Notes: a model not told the origin generated them from the letters alone. A DNA stretch of 13,579 nt from Candidatus Wolframiiraptor sp. EX4484-121 (GCA_002255105.1 NJEK01000046.1:1-13579); one strand, 5' to 3'. Positions 1 through 6,985 are shown, numbered from the stretch's first letter. Numbers and translations: made by a program.

Positions 1-1
1 G

Positions 2-97
2 CAATCAATCCTTAGGAGGAGGGGGGTCAAGCTCTTCAAGCCAACCTCGATTAGATGGCTCCTATTCAGGCCAATAGATGGAGGCGAGCAAGCTTGA
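2..97 (+). CDS. C-terminal end of an upstream gene (partial, unidentified)
   Basis: This frame is open from the left edge to a TGA at 95-97 and encodes about 31 residues, including RRRGVKLFKPTS and RWLLFRPIDGG. The codons (AGG, ATA, CTC) resemble those of the other genes here. Its TGA overlaps the TTG at 94-96 that I prefer as the start of the next gene, giving a coupled TTGA junction. HerA-type genes often sit beside nurA, mre11 or rad50 in archaea, but the tail is too short to identify. It may be a chance open frame. Confidence 0.35.
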   Translation, partial: QSILRRRGVKLFKPTSIRWLLFRPIDGGEQA

Positions 98-1536
98 AGA
101 TCCTGTCGAAGAATGGGGATAGGATAGAGTTCCTAGCGGCTCCAGGCGAGGATGGACTTAGGAGAGGAGATTATGTGATAGTGCTGGATGGGGGTAGGAG
201 GCTTCTCGTCCAGATCTTGGACGTAAACTATGCGGAGCTCCCCGGGATCCTGGAGGATACTTTGAGGGAGCTTGCCTCCGAGCCCCTCTCGCTCAAGATC
301 TTCGACCCATATGATGTCGGATCTATCCTAACGGAACTCAAGGATTCTAGGCTTATAGTTGGAAAGGTTAGGGGCGTGATCGAGGACGGATCTCTCAGAA
401 ACGATCTATTATGGCTTCCATCCAGACTCGAATCGAGGATAGAGCGAGCATCACCCGAGCTCATCACGGAGTTCTCATCATCCGCTGGAAGGAGGCCGAT
501 AATAATAGGTGAGTCGATGGATGGTGTGATCTCGATAAACGCCGAGGACTTGGATGGTAGATTGACGATAATCACGGGGAAGAAGGAGACCGGTAAATCG
601 CATCTCGCGAAAATCCTGATAACATCCTTGGCCGAGTATGGGGCCAAGGTGATGGCCCTAGACATAAACGGAGAATATGTTGGCCTCTCGATGAGAGTTG
701 ATGGAGCCTTAAGCGATGTCGCCGATAAGCACATAGTCCTAACCCCCGGAGAGAATTTCAGGGTCTCGATGGAGGATGCGGGCTTGACGACAATCTTAGA
801 CATCTTGAGATATATTCTAAACACCCCGGCGACGAGTCTGAGAGAGTTCATTAGATTATGGGGGCTCGTCAAGAGGGTTAATGGGAGGGTTACCCTAAGA
901 GGGCTGATAGACGCTGTGGGGAGAGCCCAGCTACATGAATCCGTTAGAGATGCCTTGATGAATAGGCTTCTGAGCTTGGAGGCGACAAGGTTCTTCGACG
1001 ATGAAAAACCGATGAAGCTCGACTCGACTATAAACTCGGTTAAGGAGGGCGGGATATTCGTGGTGAATCTCTCAAAGATCTCTTCACATGGCAGGAGGAT
1101 CGTGGTCGAGTATCTCTTGAGCAAGCTCTCAACCCTACTGAGAGATGGTTTGATAGATCCGTTATTCCTCTTGGCGGAGGAGGCGCACCTATACCTGAGG
1201 GAGACTTATTGGGATGACCTCATAACTAGGATGAGGCATATCGGAATATTTCCAATACTCGTGACGAATCAGCCCGACACCATTCCAGAGACGATCTACA
1301 GGCAGGCTGATAACATATTCCTATTTAATTTCACAAACGAATCTGATCTGAATTACATCTCGAAGACCGCGAGGATAGACTCCGACACCGTGAAGCTCAT
1401 AGCCAAAGCCCTCCCACCCCGCCACTGCCTAATGATCGGGAGGATGGTGAACGATCTACCGATAGTCGTGAAGGTTAGGGAGATGCCGCTAAAGATGCTG
1501 GGAGAGACCAGGCTCGTATTCGGGTTGCGAAGCTGA
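94..1536 (+). CDS. HerA/DUF87-family ATP-binding protein
   Basis: This is a P-loop ATPase of the HerA/FtsK superfamily, whose members form hexameric DNA translocases. Numbered from the TTG at 94, an N-terminal beta-rich (HAS-barrel-like) part covers about 1-110. The Walker A motif GKKETGKS is at 162-169, DINGEY at 190-195, and the Walker B/catalytic stretch LFLLAEEAH ends near 365. A sensor-like segment (PILVTNQP) follows. The Walker A differs from the usual GKTGSGKS of HerA, so it may be a paralogue rather than the end-resection HerA. I chose TTG 94 because GGAGG lies at 80-84, nine bases upstream, and the codon overlaps the upstream TGA. An ATG at 55 would add 13 residues but has neither a Shine-Dalgarno site nor a TATA box. 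The length of about 480 residues is normal for the family. The fold is certain; the cellular role is inferred. Confidence 0.85.
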   Translation: MKILSKNGDRIEFLAAPGEDGLRRGDYVIVLDGGRRLLVQILDVNYAELPGILEDTLRELASEPLSLKIFDPYDVGSILTELKDSRLIVGKVRGVIEDGSLRNDLLWLPSRLESRIERASPELITEFSSSAGRRPIIIGESMDGVISINAEDLDGRLTIITGKKETGKSHLAKILITSLAEYGAKVMALDINGEYVGLSMRVDGALSDVADKHIVLTPGENFRVSMEDAGLTTILDILRYILNTPATSLREFIRLWGLVKRVNGRVTLRGLIDAVGRAQLHESVRDALMNRLLSLEATRFFDDEKPMKLDSTINSVKEGGIFVVNLSKISSHGRRIVVEYLLSKLSTLLRDGLIDPLFLLAEEAHLYLRETYWDDLITRMRHIGIFPILVTNQPDTIPETIYRQADNIFLFNFTNESDLNYISKTARIDSDTVKLIAKALPPRHCLMIGRMVNDLPIVVKVREMPLKMLGETRLVFGLRS

Positions 1537-1880
1537 TTGTAAAATCTTTAGAATTAGAACGTTCTTCACGCCTCCGATAAAATTCACCGCTAGTAGATGG
1601 AGATCGGACTCGATCATAGACCTCGGGGAAACTCTGTCGCCGTGTGATCACCCACCATTGGCCAGAGCCGTGAATGATGAGGCCGTAGCCTTAGAAAATT
1701 AAGAGGAGGAAACCGTCAGAAAATGAGTTGAGCGGAAAATCCGCACCAACCCCTTGATTGAATAAATTTGGGCAATATGATGATATGTGTGGGGTATTTC
1801 GCATGAATTCTCATGAGATTTAAGATGGACCTTCATTTGGAAAGGAATAAAATATCCCATCTCGGCTCATCAGCGAAGAG
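1537..1880. other. Intergenic region between the HerA-like gene and cdvB
   Basis: There are 344 bases without a convincing gene. One plus frame stays open from inside the HerA-like gene to TAA 1700-1702 and looks protein-like (IKFTASRWRSD, ETLSPCDHPPLARA), but it lacks ATG, GTG or TTG before a late TTG. The reverse strand is also open over part of this stretch, so the coding direction is uncertain. The right end carries the cdvB promoter. An ATGATGA at about 1672 has no matching D box, so it is not a C/D sRNA. The rest shows nothing I can name. Confidence 0.5.
1846..1855 (+). promoter_or_regulatory. TATA box of cdvB
   Basis: AATAAAATAT is centred about 30 bases before the cdvB ATG, the spacing of an archaeal promoter that gives a leaderless or nearly leaderless transcript. 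No strong Shine-Dalgarno site precedes the ATG. Confidence 0.5.
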
Positions 1881-2615
1881 ATGATCAATCGAGGAGATTT
1901 CGATGAATCGCTTTTCGACGAGAAGGCCAGGGAGAGGCTTAAGCTGAAACTTGAGCATTCGCTCAATCAACTGAGCGCTCAGATAATAAAGCTTAGATCA
2001 AAGTATGATGAGATGGTGGCCAGAAGCAAGGAGTATTTTGAGGAAGTGGTTCAAGCTTTGATGAACGGGGATGAGGGTAGAGCTTCGATCTACGCCGAGG
2101 AGATAGCGGAGATAAGGAAATTGGCCGGAATGGTCGTTAAAACCCAGCTAGTCCTAGAACAGGTTAAGATCAGGCTTGAGACTATCTTAGAGATAAGCGA
2201 CGTCTTAGGGCTCCTGATACCGTTAATCTCCCTGGTCGCCGAGGTTGAGGATGAGATAAGGGATGTCGCTCCAGAAGCGGCTGAAAGCCTCCAGGAGCTG
2301 GCGTCATGTATAGAGGACTTCACATCGATCTCTAGAGCTGGAGGAGAGGTGACTCAAGTTCCGGAGGAGTTGGATGTCGAGGCTTCTAAGATCCTGGAGG
2401 AGGCGCAGAAGAAGGCGGCTGAGAGGGTTAAGGAAACATTTCCAGACGTTCCAAAGCTGAGCGAGGAGGAGAGGCTCGTCTACTCATACATCTCCGCAAA
2501 CGACGAGGAACTCGATCTTAGAAGATGCGCTAGGGAGCTCGGCTTAAATGAGGATCGGATTAGAGAGGTTTTGAAGAGGCTTGAGCGGAAGGGTTTGATC
2601 CAGCTCGTTGGATGA
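1881..2615 (+). CDS. cdvB: CdvB, ESCRT-III-like cell division protein
   Basis: This is the polymer-forming ESCRT-III homologue that constricts the membrane at division in Cdv-using archaea. It has 244 residues. A charged, helical Snf7-like core spans about 12-150, with a basic first helix pair and an acidic later part. A linker contains FPDVPKL at 187-193, which resembles the proline-rich MIM2 motif that binds the MIT domain of CdvC. A winged-helix domain covers about 195-242 (LDLRRCARELGLNEDRIREV ending in KGLIQLVG). A C-terminal winged helix is the mark of CdvB itself; the shorter CdvB1-3 paralogues lack it. The gene is transcribed toward cdvC and ends 7 bases from it. In Sulfolobus this winged helix recruits the polymer to CdvA. 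No CdvA is seen here. Confidence 0.85.
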   Translation: MINRGDFDESLFDEKARERLKLKLEHSLNQLSAQIIKLRSKYDEMVARSKEYFEEVVQALMNGDEGRASIYAEEIAEIRKLAGMVVKTQLVLEQVKIRLETILEISDVLGLLIPLISLVAEVEDEIRDVAPEAAESLQELASCIEDFTSISRAGGEVTQVPEELDVEASKILEEAQKKAAERVKETFPDVPKLSEEERLVYSYISANDEELDLRRCARELGLNEDRIREVLKRLERKGLIQLVG

Positions 2616-2622
2616 GGGATGG

Positions 2623-3747
2623 TTAAGATGTTCCATATTTGGAAGCCCACTTAAGCATCTTCTCCATAGACTCTAGATCGACGCTCGGCTTCCTCCTCCT
2701 AACAACCTCCATGAAGTCCTCCATCCTGATCTTCCTGGGCTTCCCCTCCCCTCCACTCTCCTCCTCGAAGAACTCGCTGACAACCTTCATCTGGACCTCC
2801 ATGCAGATATCGTAGATATCGGCTCCAGAGTATCCGTTCGTTATCCTCGCGAGCTCCCCGAACTCGACGTTCCCATCCAAATCGAGCTTCCCAGCATAAT
2901 GTTCGAACATCTTTAACCTCGCCTCATAGTCCGGTAAGCCTATGAAGATCCTCTTCTGAAATCTCCTGATGAACGGCTCGTCGAGAAGCCACGGCTTATT
3001 CGTGGCGGCGAGGACATAGATCCTAGCATTCCTTCCTTTATCGAATAATCCATCCATCTCCTTTATCAGCTGATTCCTCGCCCTCGCCTCCCCACCGACC
3101 TCATTCAACCTCACAGCCGTAAGGGAATCTATCTCATCCATGAAGATTATGACCGCCCTTCCCTGAGACTCATACTCCCTAGCGGATCTGAAGATATTCG
3201 ATATATTCTTCTCAGACTCTCCAAGCCATTTAGACATTATCACCGATGCGTCAACATGCATGAAGACCGCGTCGATCTCGTTCGCGACCGCCGCCGCCAA
3301 CATGGTCTTCCCGCATCCTGGCGGCCCGAATAGGAGTATTCCTCGAGGCCATCCCAGGGGGAATAGGTCGGGCCTCCTCATCGGGTAGATTATGCTCTCC
3401 CTTATCACCTTCTTCGCATGATCCAATCCTATGATATCCTCCCAGGTTATCGGCGGAGGATTCTCGACGATCAGATCCTCTGCGAAATCAGGTTCCTTGA
3501 CGTGCTTGCCGAGCCCTCGAAATCCCTCGTAAACGGATTCGGCTAGGTCCTTTATCCTCCTCTCATACTGCTCCCTCTTCTCAAGATAGATCTTCTTCAT
3601 CATCGAGTCGTCGGTGAGCTCGATGAGCCTTGACAGGAGTCTAATAGCCTCTCTATATTTTTGAGCCGCCTCCTTCTTCATCCCAATCCTGTCGAGCCTG
3701 ACGGCCGCCCTCGCGTGTTCGGCGGCGAGCCTCTCCAGCTCCTTCAT
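2623..3747 (-). CDS. cdvC: CdvC, Vps4-type AAA+ ATPase of cell division
   Basis: This is the ATPase that remodels and disassembles ESCRT-III polymers during archaeal division. The 374 residues have the expected order. An N-terminal three-helix MIT domain (about 1-75) binds the MIM2 motif of CdvB, and a linker runs to about 100. The AAA+ core has Walker A GPPGCGKT at 141-148, the pore-loop region MSKWLGE near 171-177, Walker B IIFMDEID at 200-207, sensor AATN at 247-250 and arginine fingers in RRF at 261-263. A C-terminal helix near IRKPSV-like RRKPSVD ends the protein. The match to Sulfolobus CdvC is strong throughout. The ATG lies 31 bases from a TTTAAA box, so the mRNA is probably leaderless. 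It is transcribed separately from cdvB, unlike the cdvABC operon of Sulfolobales. Confidence 0.95.
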   Translation of the reverse strand: MKELERLAAEHARAAVRLDRIGMKKEAAQKYREAIRLLSRLIELTDDSMMKKIYLEKREQYERRIKDLAESVYEGFRGLGKHVKEPDFAEDLIVENPPPITWEDIIGLDHAKKVIRESIIYPMRRPDLFPLGWPRGILLFGPPGCGKTMLAAAVANEIDAVFMHVDASVIMSKWLGESEKNISNIFRSAREYESQGRAVIIFMDEIDSLTAVRLNEVGGEARARNQLIKEMDGLFDKGRNARIYVLAATNKPWLLDEPFIRRFQKRIFIGLPDYEARLKMFEHYAGKLDLDGNVEFGELARITNGYSGADIYDICMEVQMKVVSEFFEEESGGEGKPRKIRMEDFMEVVRRRKPSVDLESMEKMLKWASKYGTS

Positions 3748-3775
3748 AGCTCAAGTTAGAGGGCGCGGACAGGTC

Positions 3776-3781
3776 TTTAAA
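3776..3781 (-). promoter_or_regulatory. TATA box of cdvC
   Basis: On the minus strand the sequence reads GATTTAAAGA, centred about 31 bases upstream of the cdvC ATG. It is the same core (ATTTAAAG) seen before the HMG-CoA synthase and phosphoesterase genes. It implies a leaderless cdvC transcript. Confidence 0.6.
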
Positions 3782-3808
3782 TCCCTAAACGTGATCGGAA
3801 CCCGATAA

Positions 3809-3834
3809 AATACCATGAGATATTTTATGGTATT
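3809..3834 (-). terminator. Inverted repeat, possible terminator of the lrp gene
   Basis: AATACCAT (3809-3816) and ATGGTATT (3827-3834) form an 8-bp inverted repeat with a 10-base loop. On the minus strand it lies just downstream of the lrp stop and is followed by TTTTAT, as in a stem plus T-tract. A second overlapping pair, ATAAAATA (3805-3812) and TATTTTAT (3821-3828), also exists. It could instead be a regulatory site upstream of cdvC. Confidence 0.35.
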
Positions 3835-3855
3835 CTTCCGGTAGTTCCTCGCCCT

Positions 3856-4326
3856 TTACGGATCTTCCTTGGCCGTGTAGAAGACGGTGCATGTGAGGGT
3901 TCTCGCAACCCCATCCATGGTTCTAATCTTCTCGATCACGAGCTCCCCTATCTCCTTCATCGAGGAGCCCCTAACCTTGACCAAGATATCCCATTCACCT
4001 GAGATTAGGTGGACCTCCTCAACGTCTGGGAGCATGGAGATCTGGTGGGCGAGCATCTTCTGGGAGATCTGAGGCCCGGGCATGAAGGATACTAGGATGA
4101 AGGCGGTCGCCTCCTTCCCGAGCTTAGACTTATCGACCTTTATCGTGAACCTCTTGATCACCCCCAACCTCCTAAGCCTGCTTATCCTCTCCTGAACGGT
4201 CGTCCTAGGTAAGCCGAGATCCTCCGCGATCTCCCTAACGCTTCTAGACGAATCGAGCTCTAGGGCCTTGAGAATCTTCAGATCCTTCTCATCAAGCCTC
4301 CTGCTCACCTTCATCGCGTTAAACAT
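3856..4326 (-). CDS. Lrp/AsnC-family transcriptional regulator
   Basis: This is a feast/famine regulator with the classic two-part layout. An N-terminal helix-turn-helix has LDEKDLKILKAL followed by SVREIAEDLGLPRTTVQERI as the recognition unit. A C-terminal RAM ligand-binding domain includes GEWDILVKVRG and ends in TCTVFYTAKEDP. The open frame reaches back to an ATG at 4353 (165 residues). I prefer the ATG at 4326 because it begins about 28 bases after an AATATATG TATA-like box and gives the usual short leader before LDEKD. It diverges from the HMG-CoA synthase cluster and has a perfect palindrome in the shared promoter, so autoregulation and control of that cluster are plausible. The ligand cannot be told from the sequence. 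Confidence 0.9.
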   Translation of the reverse strand: MFNAMKVSRRLDEKDLKILKALELDSSRSVREIAEDLGLPRTTVQERISRLRRLGVIKRFTIKVDKSKLGKEATAFILVSFMPGPQISQKMLAHQISMLPDVEEVHLISGEWDILVKVRGSSMKEIGELVIEKIRTMDGVARTLTCTVFYTAKEDP

Positions 4327-4350
4327 GTTTCTCCATGGACTTAAGCCTCG

Positions 4351-4358
4351 CATATATT
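4351..4358 (-). promoter_or_regulatory. TATA-like box of the lrp gene
   Basis: The minus strand reads GAATATATG here, about 28 bases upstream of the ATG at 4326. This placement favours the shorter Lrp start and a leaderless transcript. If the ATG at 4353 were used, this box would lie within or at the start codon. Confidence 0.45.
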
Positions 4359-4370
4359 CGTCAATTGACG
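4359..4370. promoter_or_regulatory. Palindromic candidate operator between lrp and the HMG-CoA synthase gene
   Basis: CGTCAATTGACG is a perfect 12-base palindrome. It lies directly upstream of the TATA-like box of lrp and about 20 bases before the TATA box of the divergent cluster. Lrp/AsnC dimers bind such dyads, so this is a good candidate site for the adjacent regulator. No binding evidence is available. Confidence 0.45.
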
Positions 4371-4388
4371 TAAAGAAATTCGTTAAAC

Positions 4389-4396
4389 ATTTAAAG
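4389..4396 (+). promoter_or_regulatory. TATA box of the HMG-CoA synthase cluster
   Basis: ATTTAAAG lies about 31 bases before the ATG at 4424. There is no Shine-Dalgarno site before that ATG, which suggests leaderless translation of the first gene of the operon. Confidence 0.55.
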
Positions 4397-4423
4397 AAAT
4401 GAGATCAAGCTCTCCCTTGAAAA

Positions 4424-5414
4424 ATGGTAAGGCTGAACGATGTGGCGATCCAAGGCTATGGAGGCTACGTCCCAAGGTATAGGATCAGGGCCGAGGAGAT
4501 TGGGAGGCTCTGGGGCAGGGGGAGGCAGGAGCTCCCGATAGAGGAGAAGGCGGTCGCGGGCCTAGACGAGGACTCGGTAACCATGGCGGTCGAGGCCGCT
4601 AGGATCGCCGTTAGGAGGGCTGGGATAGATCCTAGGAGGATTGGGGCGATCCACGTTGGAAGCGAGTCTAAACCATACGCCGTCAAGCCGACCGGGACGA
4701 TCGTGGCCGAGGCCATCGGAGCGGGCCAAAACATCCTGGCGGCGGACCTAGAGTTCGCGTGTAAGGCCGGAACCGAGGCCATCCGACTAATAGCCGGATT
4801 GGTTGAGAGTGGGAGGATAGAGTACGGCCTGGCGATAGGAACGGATACGGCTCAGGGGAGACCTGGAGACGCATTAGAGTATACGGCTGCAAGCGGGGCG
4901 GCGGCTCTATTGATCGGGAGGTTGACCGGCGACGCCGTGGCCTCGATCGAGGCTTGGAGCTCCTATGTGACCGATACGCCCGACTTCTGGAGGAGGGAGA
5001 GTGAGAACTATCCAAGCCACACGGCTCGATTCACATGGATACTCGGTCAAGGACATAGACTACTTCGTCTTCCACCAGCCCAACGTGAAGTTCCCATTAG
5101 CCGTTGCGAAGGCTTTGCGGCTTGAGAGGGAGAAGGTCTCGGCCGGCCTCATCTCGGGATTCTTGGGAAACCCGTATAGCGCCACCAGCCTCCTTGGCTT
5201 GGTCAAGGTATTGGACGAGGCTAGGCCGGGGGACGTAATCCTCCTGGCATCCTTTGGATCTGGGGCTGGGAGCGACGCATACATCTTCAGGGTCTTGGAC
5301 GGGGTTGAGGAGAAGAGGGATAGGGCTCCCAAGCTCAAGGACTTCATCGAGAGGAAGATCTACATAGATTACGCGAGCTATGCTAGATTCAGGGGGAAGC
5401 TTAGATTGAGGTGA
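4424..5414 (+). pseudogene. Hydroxymethylglutaryl-CoA synthase, with internal deletion and frameshift
   Basis: HMG-CoA synthase joins acetyl-CoA and acetoacetyl-CoA in the archaeal mevalonate pathway. The first frame (from ATG 4424) carries the catalytic Glu81 (GSESKP) and nucleophile Cys113 (EFACKAG) and runs to RFT at 202-204. From there the family sequence continues only in the next frame: [16 protein letters not shown], with the catalytic His of HQPN at about 5073, then FGSGAGSDAY and a normal C-terminus to TGA 5412-5414. Compared with remembered family sequences, about 17 residues are missing at the junction, including the conserved GEPAYF segment. The bases GATTCAC (5028-5034) read RFT in frame one and DSH in frame two, so a deletion between two short repeats explains both loss and frameshift. 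As written, the first frame would read through divergent residues to a stop at 5125. It is either a real lesion or an assembly collapse. Confidence 0.85.
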
Positions 5415-5415
5415 G
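5409..5415 (+). promoter_or_regulatory. Ribosome binding site of the thiolase gene
   Basis: GAGGTGA overlaps the TGA stop of the preceding gene and lies 5 bases before TTG 5421. It matches the anti-Shine-Dalgarno end of the 16S rRNA in this window (GGATCACCTCC) and decides the unusual TTG start. Confidence 0.6.
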
Positions 5416-5420
5416 CATGG

Positions 5421-6572
5421 TTGGGGAGGGTCTATGTCGCGGGAGTGGGCTTGACGAAGATTGGAGAGCATTGGGATAAGGGGTTGGAGCAGCTGATGGT
5501 CGAGGCGGCTCTAAAAGCCTTAGACGACTCGGGGCTAAGCAGAGTAAACTCGATCTATGTTGGAAACATGGCCGGAGAATTCCTACAGGAGCAGGCCCAT
5601 CTAGGCGCGATGATCGCCGAAGATCTCGGAATGGTTGGAACCCCCGCATACAGAGTTGAGGCGGCGAACGCATCCGGAGCAGCCGCAATCCACGCCGGGG
5701 CCATGGAGGTCGCCTCCGGGAAGGCCGACGCCGTTCTGGTGGTCGGGGGCGAGAAGCTCTCGGATGGAGTGATCGAGGAGGTTTCATCGGCCCTCATGAT
5801 GGGTGAGAGGCAGGAGTATGAGGGCTTCATGGGCGCGGACTTCTACTCTATCAACGCGCTACTCTACAAGCTGTACATGAGGCGTTATGGGGTTAAGGAC
5901 GACTTGATCGCCGTCTTCTCCATGCTAAGCCATAAACACGCGAAGGGAGTTGCACACGCGCAGTATCCATTCGAGGTCAGCTTGGAGAGAATACTATCAT
6001 CGCCCTACATCTCCGAGCCCCTTAGGAGGTTGGAGGTGAGCGGGGTTGGGGATGGGGCGGCCGCGATAGTCCTGATAGGCGAGGAGCTTAAGCCGAAGAT
6101 CAAGACCCCCAAGACGGAGCTCTACATCTCCTCCGCCACCGACTTCATGACCCCGTTCGAGCGTGAGGACCCGCTGAGATTCCAGTCCCTAGGCGTGGCC
6201 GTGAATAGGGTATTAGACGAGGCGGGGGTTGATCGGGGAGACGTGGATCTAGTCGAGATTCATGACGCGACCTCGATAATGGCCGCGATCTCCCTAGAGT
6301 CGAGTGGGTTCGCCGAGCCCGGAGAGTCGGGCAGGCTAGCGATGAGAGGCGAATTCGACCTCGGTGGGAGGCTCCCATGCAACACCTTCGGGGGGTTGAA
6401 GGCTAGGGGAAACCCATTCGGGGCCACGGGAGTCTACCAGGTGGCCGAGCTCCATCTACAGCTGACGGGTAGGGCTGGAAAGAATCAAGTCGATTCCCCT
6501 AGGGTCGGCGTGGCCCAGTCGCTCGGAGGCGTCGGGGCGACGGCGATAGTGACCGTGTTGAAGGCCATTTAG
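5421..6572 (+). CDS. Thiolase-family protein (SCP2/archaeal acetoacetyl-CoA thiolase type) with atypical active site
   Basis: The 383 residues align over the full thiolase fold: VYVAGVGLTKIGEHW at the start, YVGNMAGEF near 46-54, GDGAAAIVLIGEE near 210-222, and GGLKARG at 324-330. In archaea this neighbour makes acetoacetyl-CoA and passes it to HMG-CoA synthase through a DUF35 bridge. The active site departs from the standard. The nucleophile position reads EAANASG with Asn83 instead of Cys. The GHPxGATG motif reads GNPFGATG (330-337), so His is Asn. The HDCF/HDAF motif reads HDAT (281-284). The gene is otherwise intact, starting at TTG with a good Shine-Dalgarno site. It could be non-catalytic and structural, or have a changed reaction. 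Some archaeal relatives may share these residues; I cannot align them here. Confidence 0.85.
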   Translation: MGRVYVAGVGLTKIGEHWDKGLEQLMVEAALKALDDSGLSRVNSIYVGNMAGEFLQEQAHLGAMIAEDLGMVGTPAYRVEAANASGAAAIHAGAMEVASGKADAVLVVGGEKLSDGVIEEVSSALMMGERQEYEGFMGADFYSINALLYKLYMRRYGVKDDLIAVFSMLSHKHAKGVAHAQYPFEVSLERILSSPYISEPLRRLEVSGVGDGAAAIVLIGEELKPKIKTPKTELYISSATDFMTPFEREDPLRFQSLGVAVNRVLDEAGVDRGDVDLVEIHDATSIMAAISLESSGFAEPGESGRLAMRGEFDLGGRLPCNTFGGLKARGNPFGATGVYQVAELHLQLTGRAGKNQVDSPRVGVAQSLGGVGATAIVTVLKAI

Positions 6573-6585
6573 GGGGGTGTGTGGG

Positions 6586-6981
6586 GTGAGGGTTCCGAGA
6601 TATTGGAGGAATAAGCTGTTCAGGTATAGGCTCGTTGGATGGAGATGTATTAAATGCGGGGCATTCCACCACTCCAAGCCCCTTGTATGCAAGAGGTGTG
6701 GGTCGAGGGAGTTTAGGGAGGTCGAGCTTCCTAAGACCGGTAACCTATTGGCCTACACGATGGTTAAGATAGCTCCAAAGGACTTCAAGGACAAAACTCC
6801 GTACCTGGTGGGGTTGGTGGAGCTCGATGATGGAACCAGAATACTCGGCCAGCTAACCGACTTCAGCCGAGAGGAGCTCAAGGAGGGAGCTAGGGTTGAG
6901 GCTGTGCTCAGGAAGATTAGAGAGGATGGGGAGAGCGGGATAATAGAGTATGGATTTAAGTTCAGGCCATTAGTCGGATAA
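6586..6981 (+). CDS. DUF35 Zn-ribbon/OB-fold protein of the thiolase-HMG-CoA synthase complex
   Basis: DUF35 proteins pair a rubredoxin-like zinc ribbon with an OB fold and bridge thiolase and HMG-CoA synthase in the archaeal acetoacetyl-CoA channelling complex. Here the ribbon is complete: CIKC and CKRC pairs follow WRNKLFRYRLVGWR. The OB part runs from LPKTGNLLAYT to the end. Two GTG codons could start it, 6577 and 6586. I chose 6586 because GGGGGGTG at 6572-6579 is then 6 bases upstream and the protein begins with MRVPRYWRNK, typical for the family. It sits just after the thiolase stop at 6572, so it is in the same operon. The intact zinc ligands suggest that this member is still functional even though its partners look altered. 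Confidence 0.9.
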   Translation: MRVPRYWRNKLFRYRLVGWRCIKCGAFHHSKPLVCKRCGSREFREVELPKTGNLLAYTMVKIAPKDFKDKTPYLVGLVELDDGTRILGQLTDFSREELKEGARVEAVLRKIREDGESGIIEYGFKFRPLVG

Positions 6982-6985
6982 CCCT

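Noticed and set aside
228..1124. Long minus-strand open frame inside the HerA-like gene
   Set aside because: It is antisense to a gene with clear motifs and has a composition rich in Ser and Leu, typical of a shadow frame.
1660..1730. Possible C/D box sRNA from ATGATGA
   Set aside because: There is no CTGA box at the needed distance on the same strand.
5001..5080. Intron in the HMG-CoA synthase gene
   Set aside because: An intron would add sequence; here sequence is missing.
5001..5125. Programmed frameshift in HMG-CoA synthase
   Set aside because: Conserved residues are missing as well as the frame being changed, and no slippery site was evident; a deletion explains both.
5401..5787. Minus-strand Arg/Pro-rich open frames over the thiolase gene
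   Set aside because: Low-complexity antisense shadows of a well-supported gene, with no recognisable domain.
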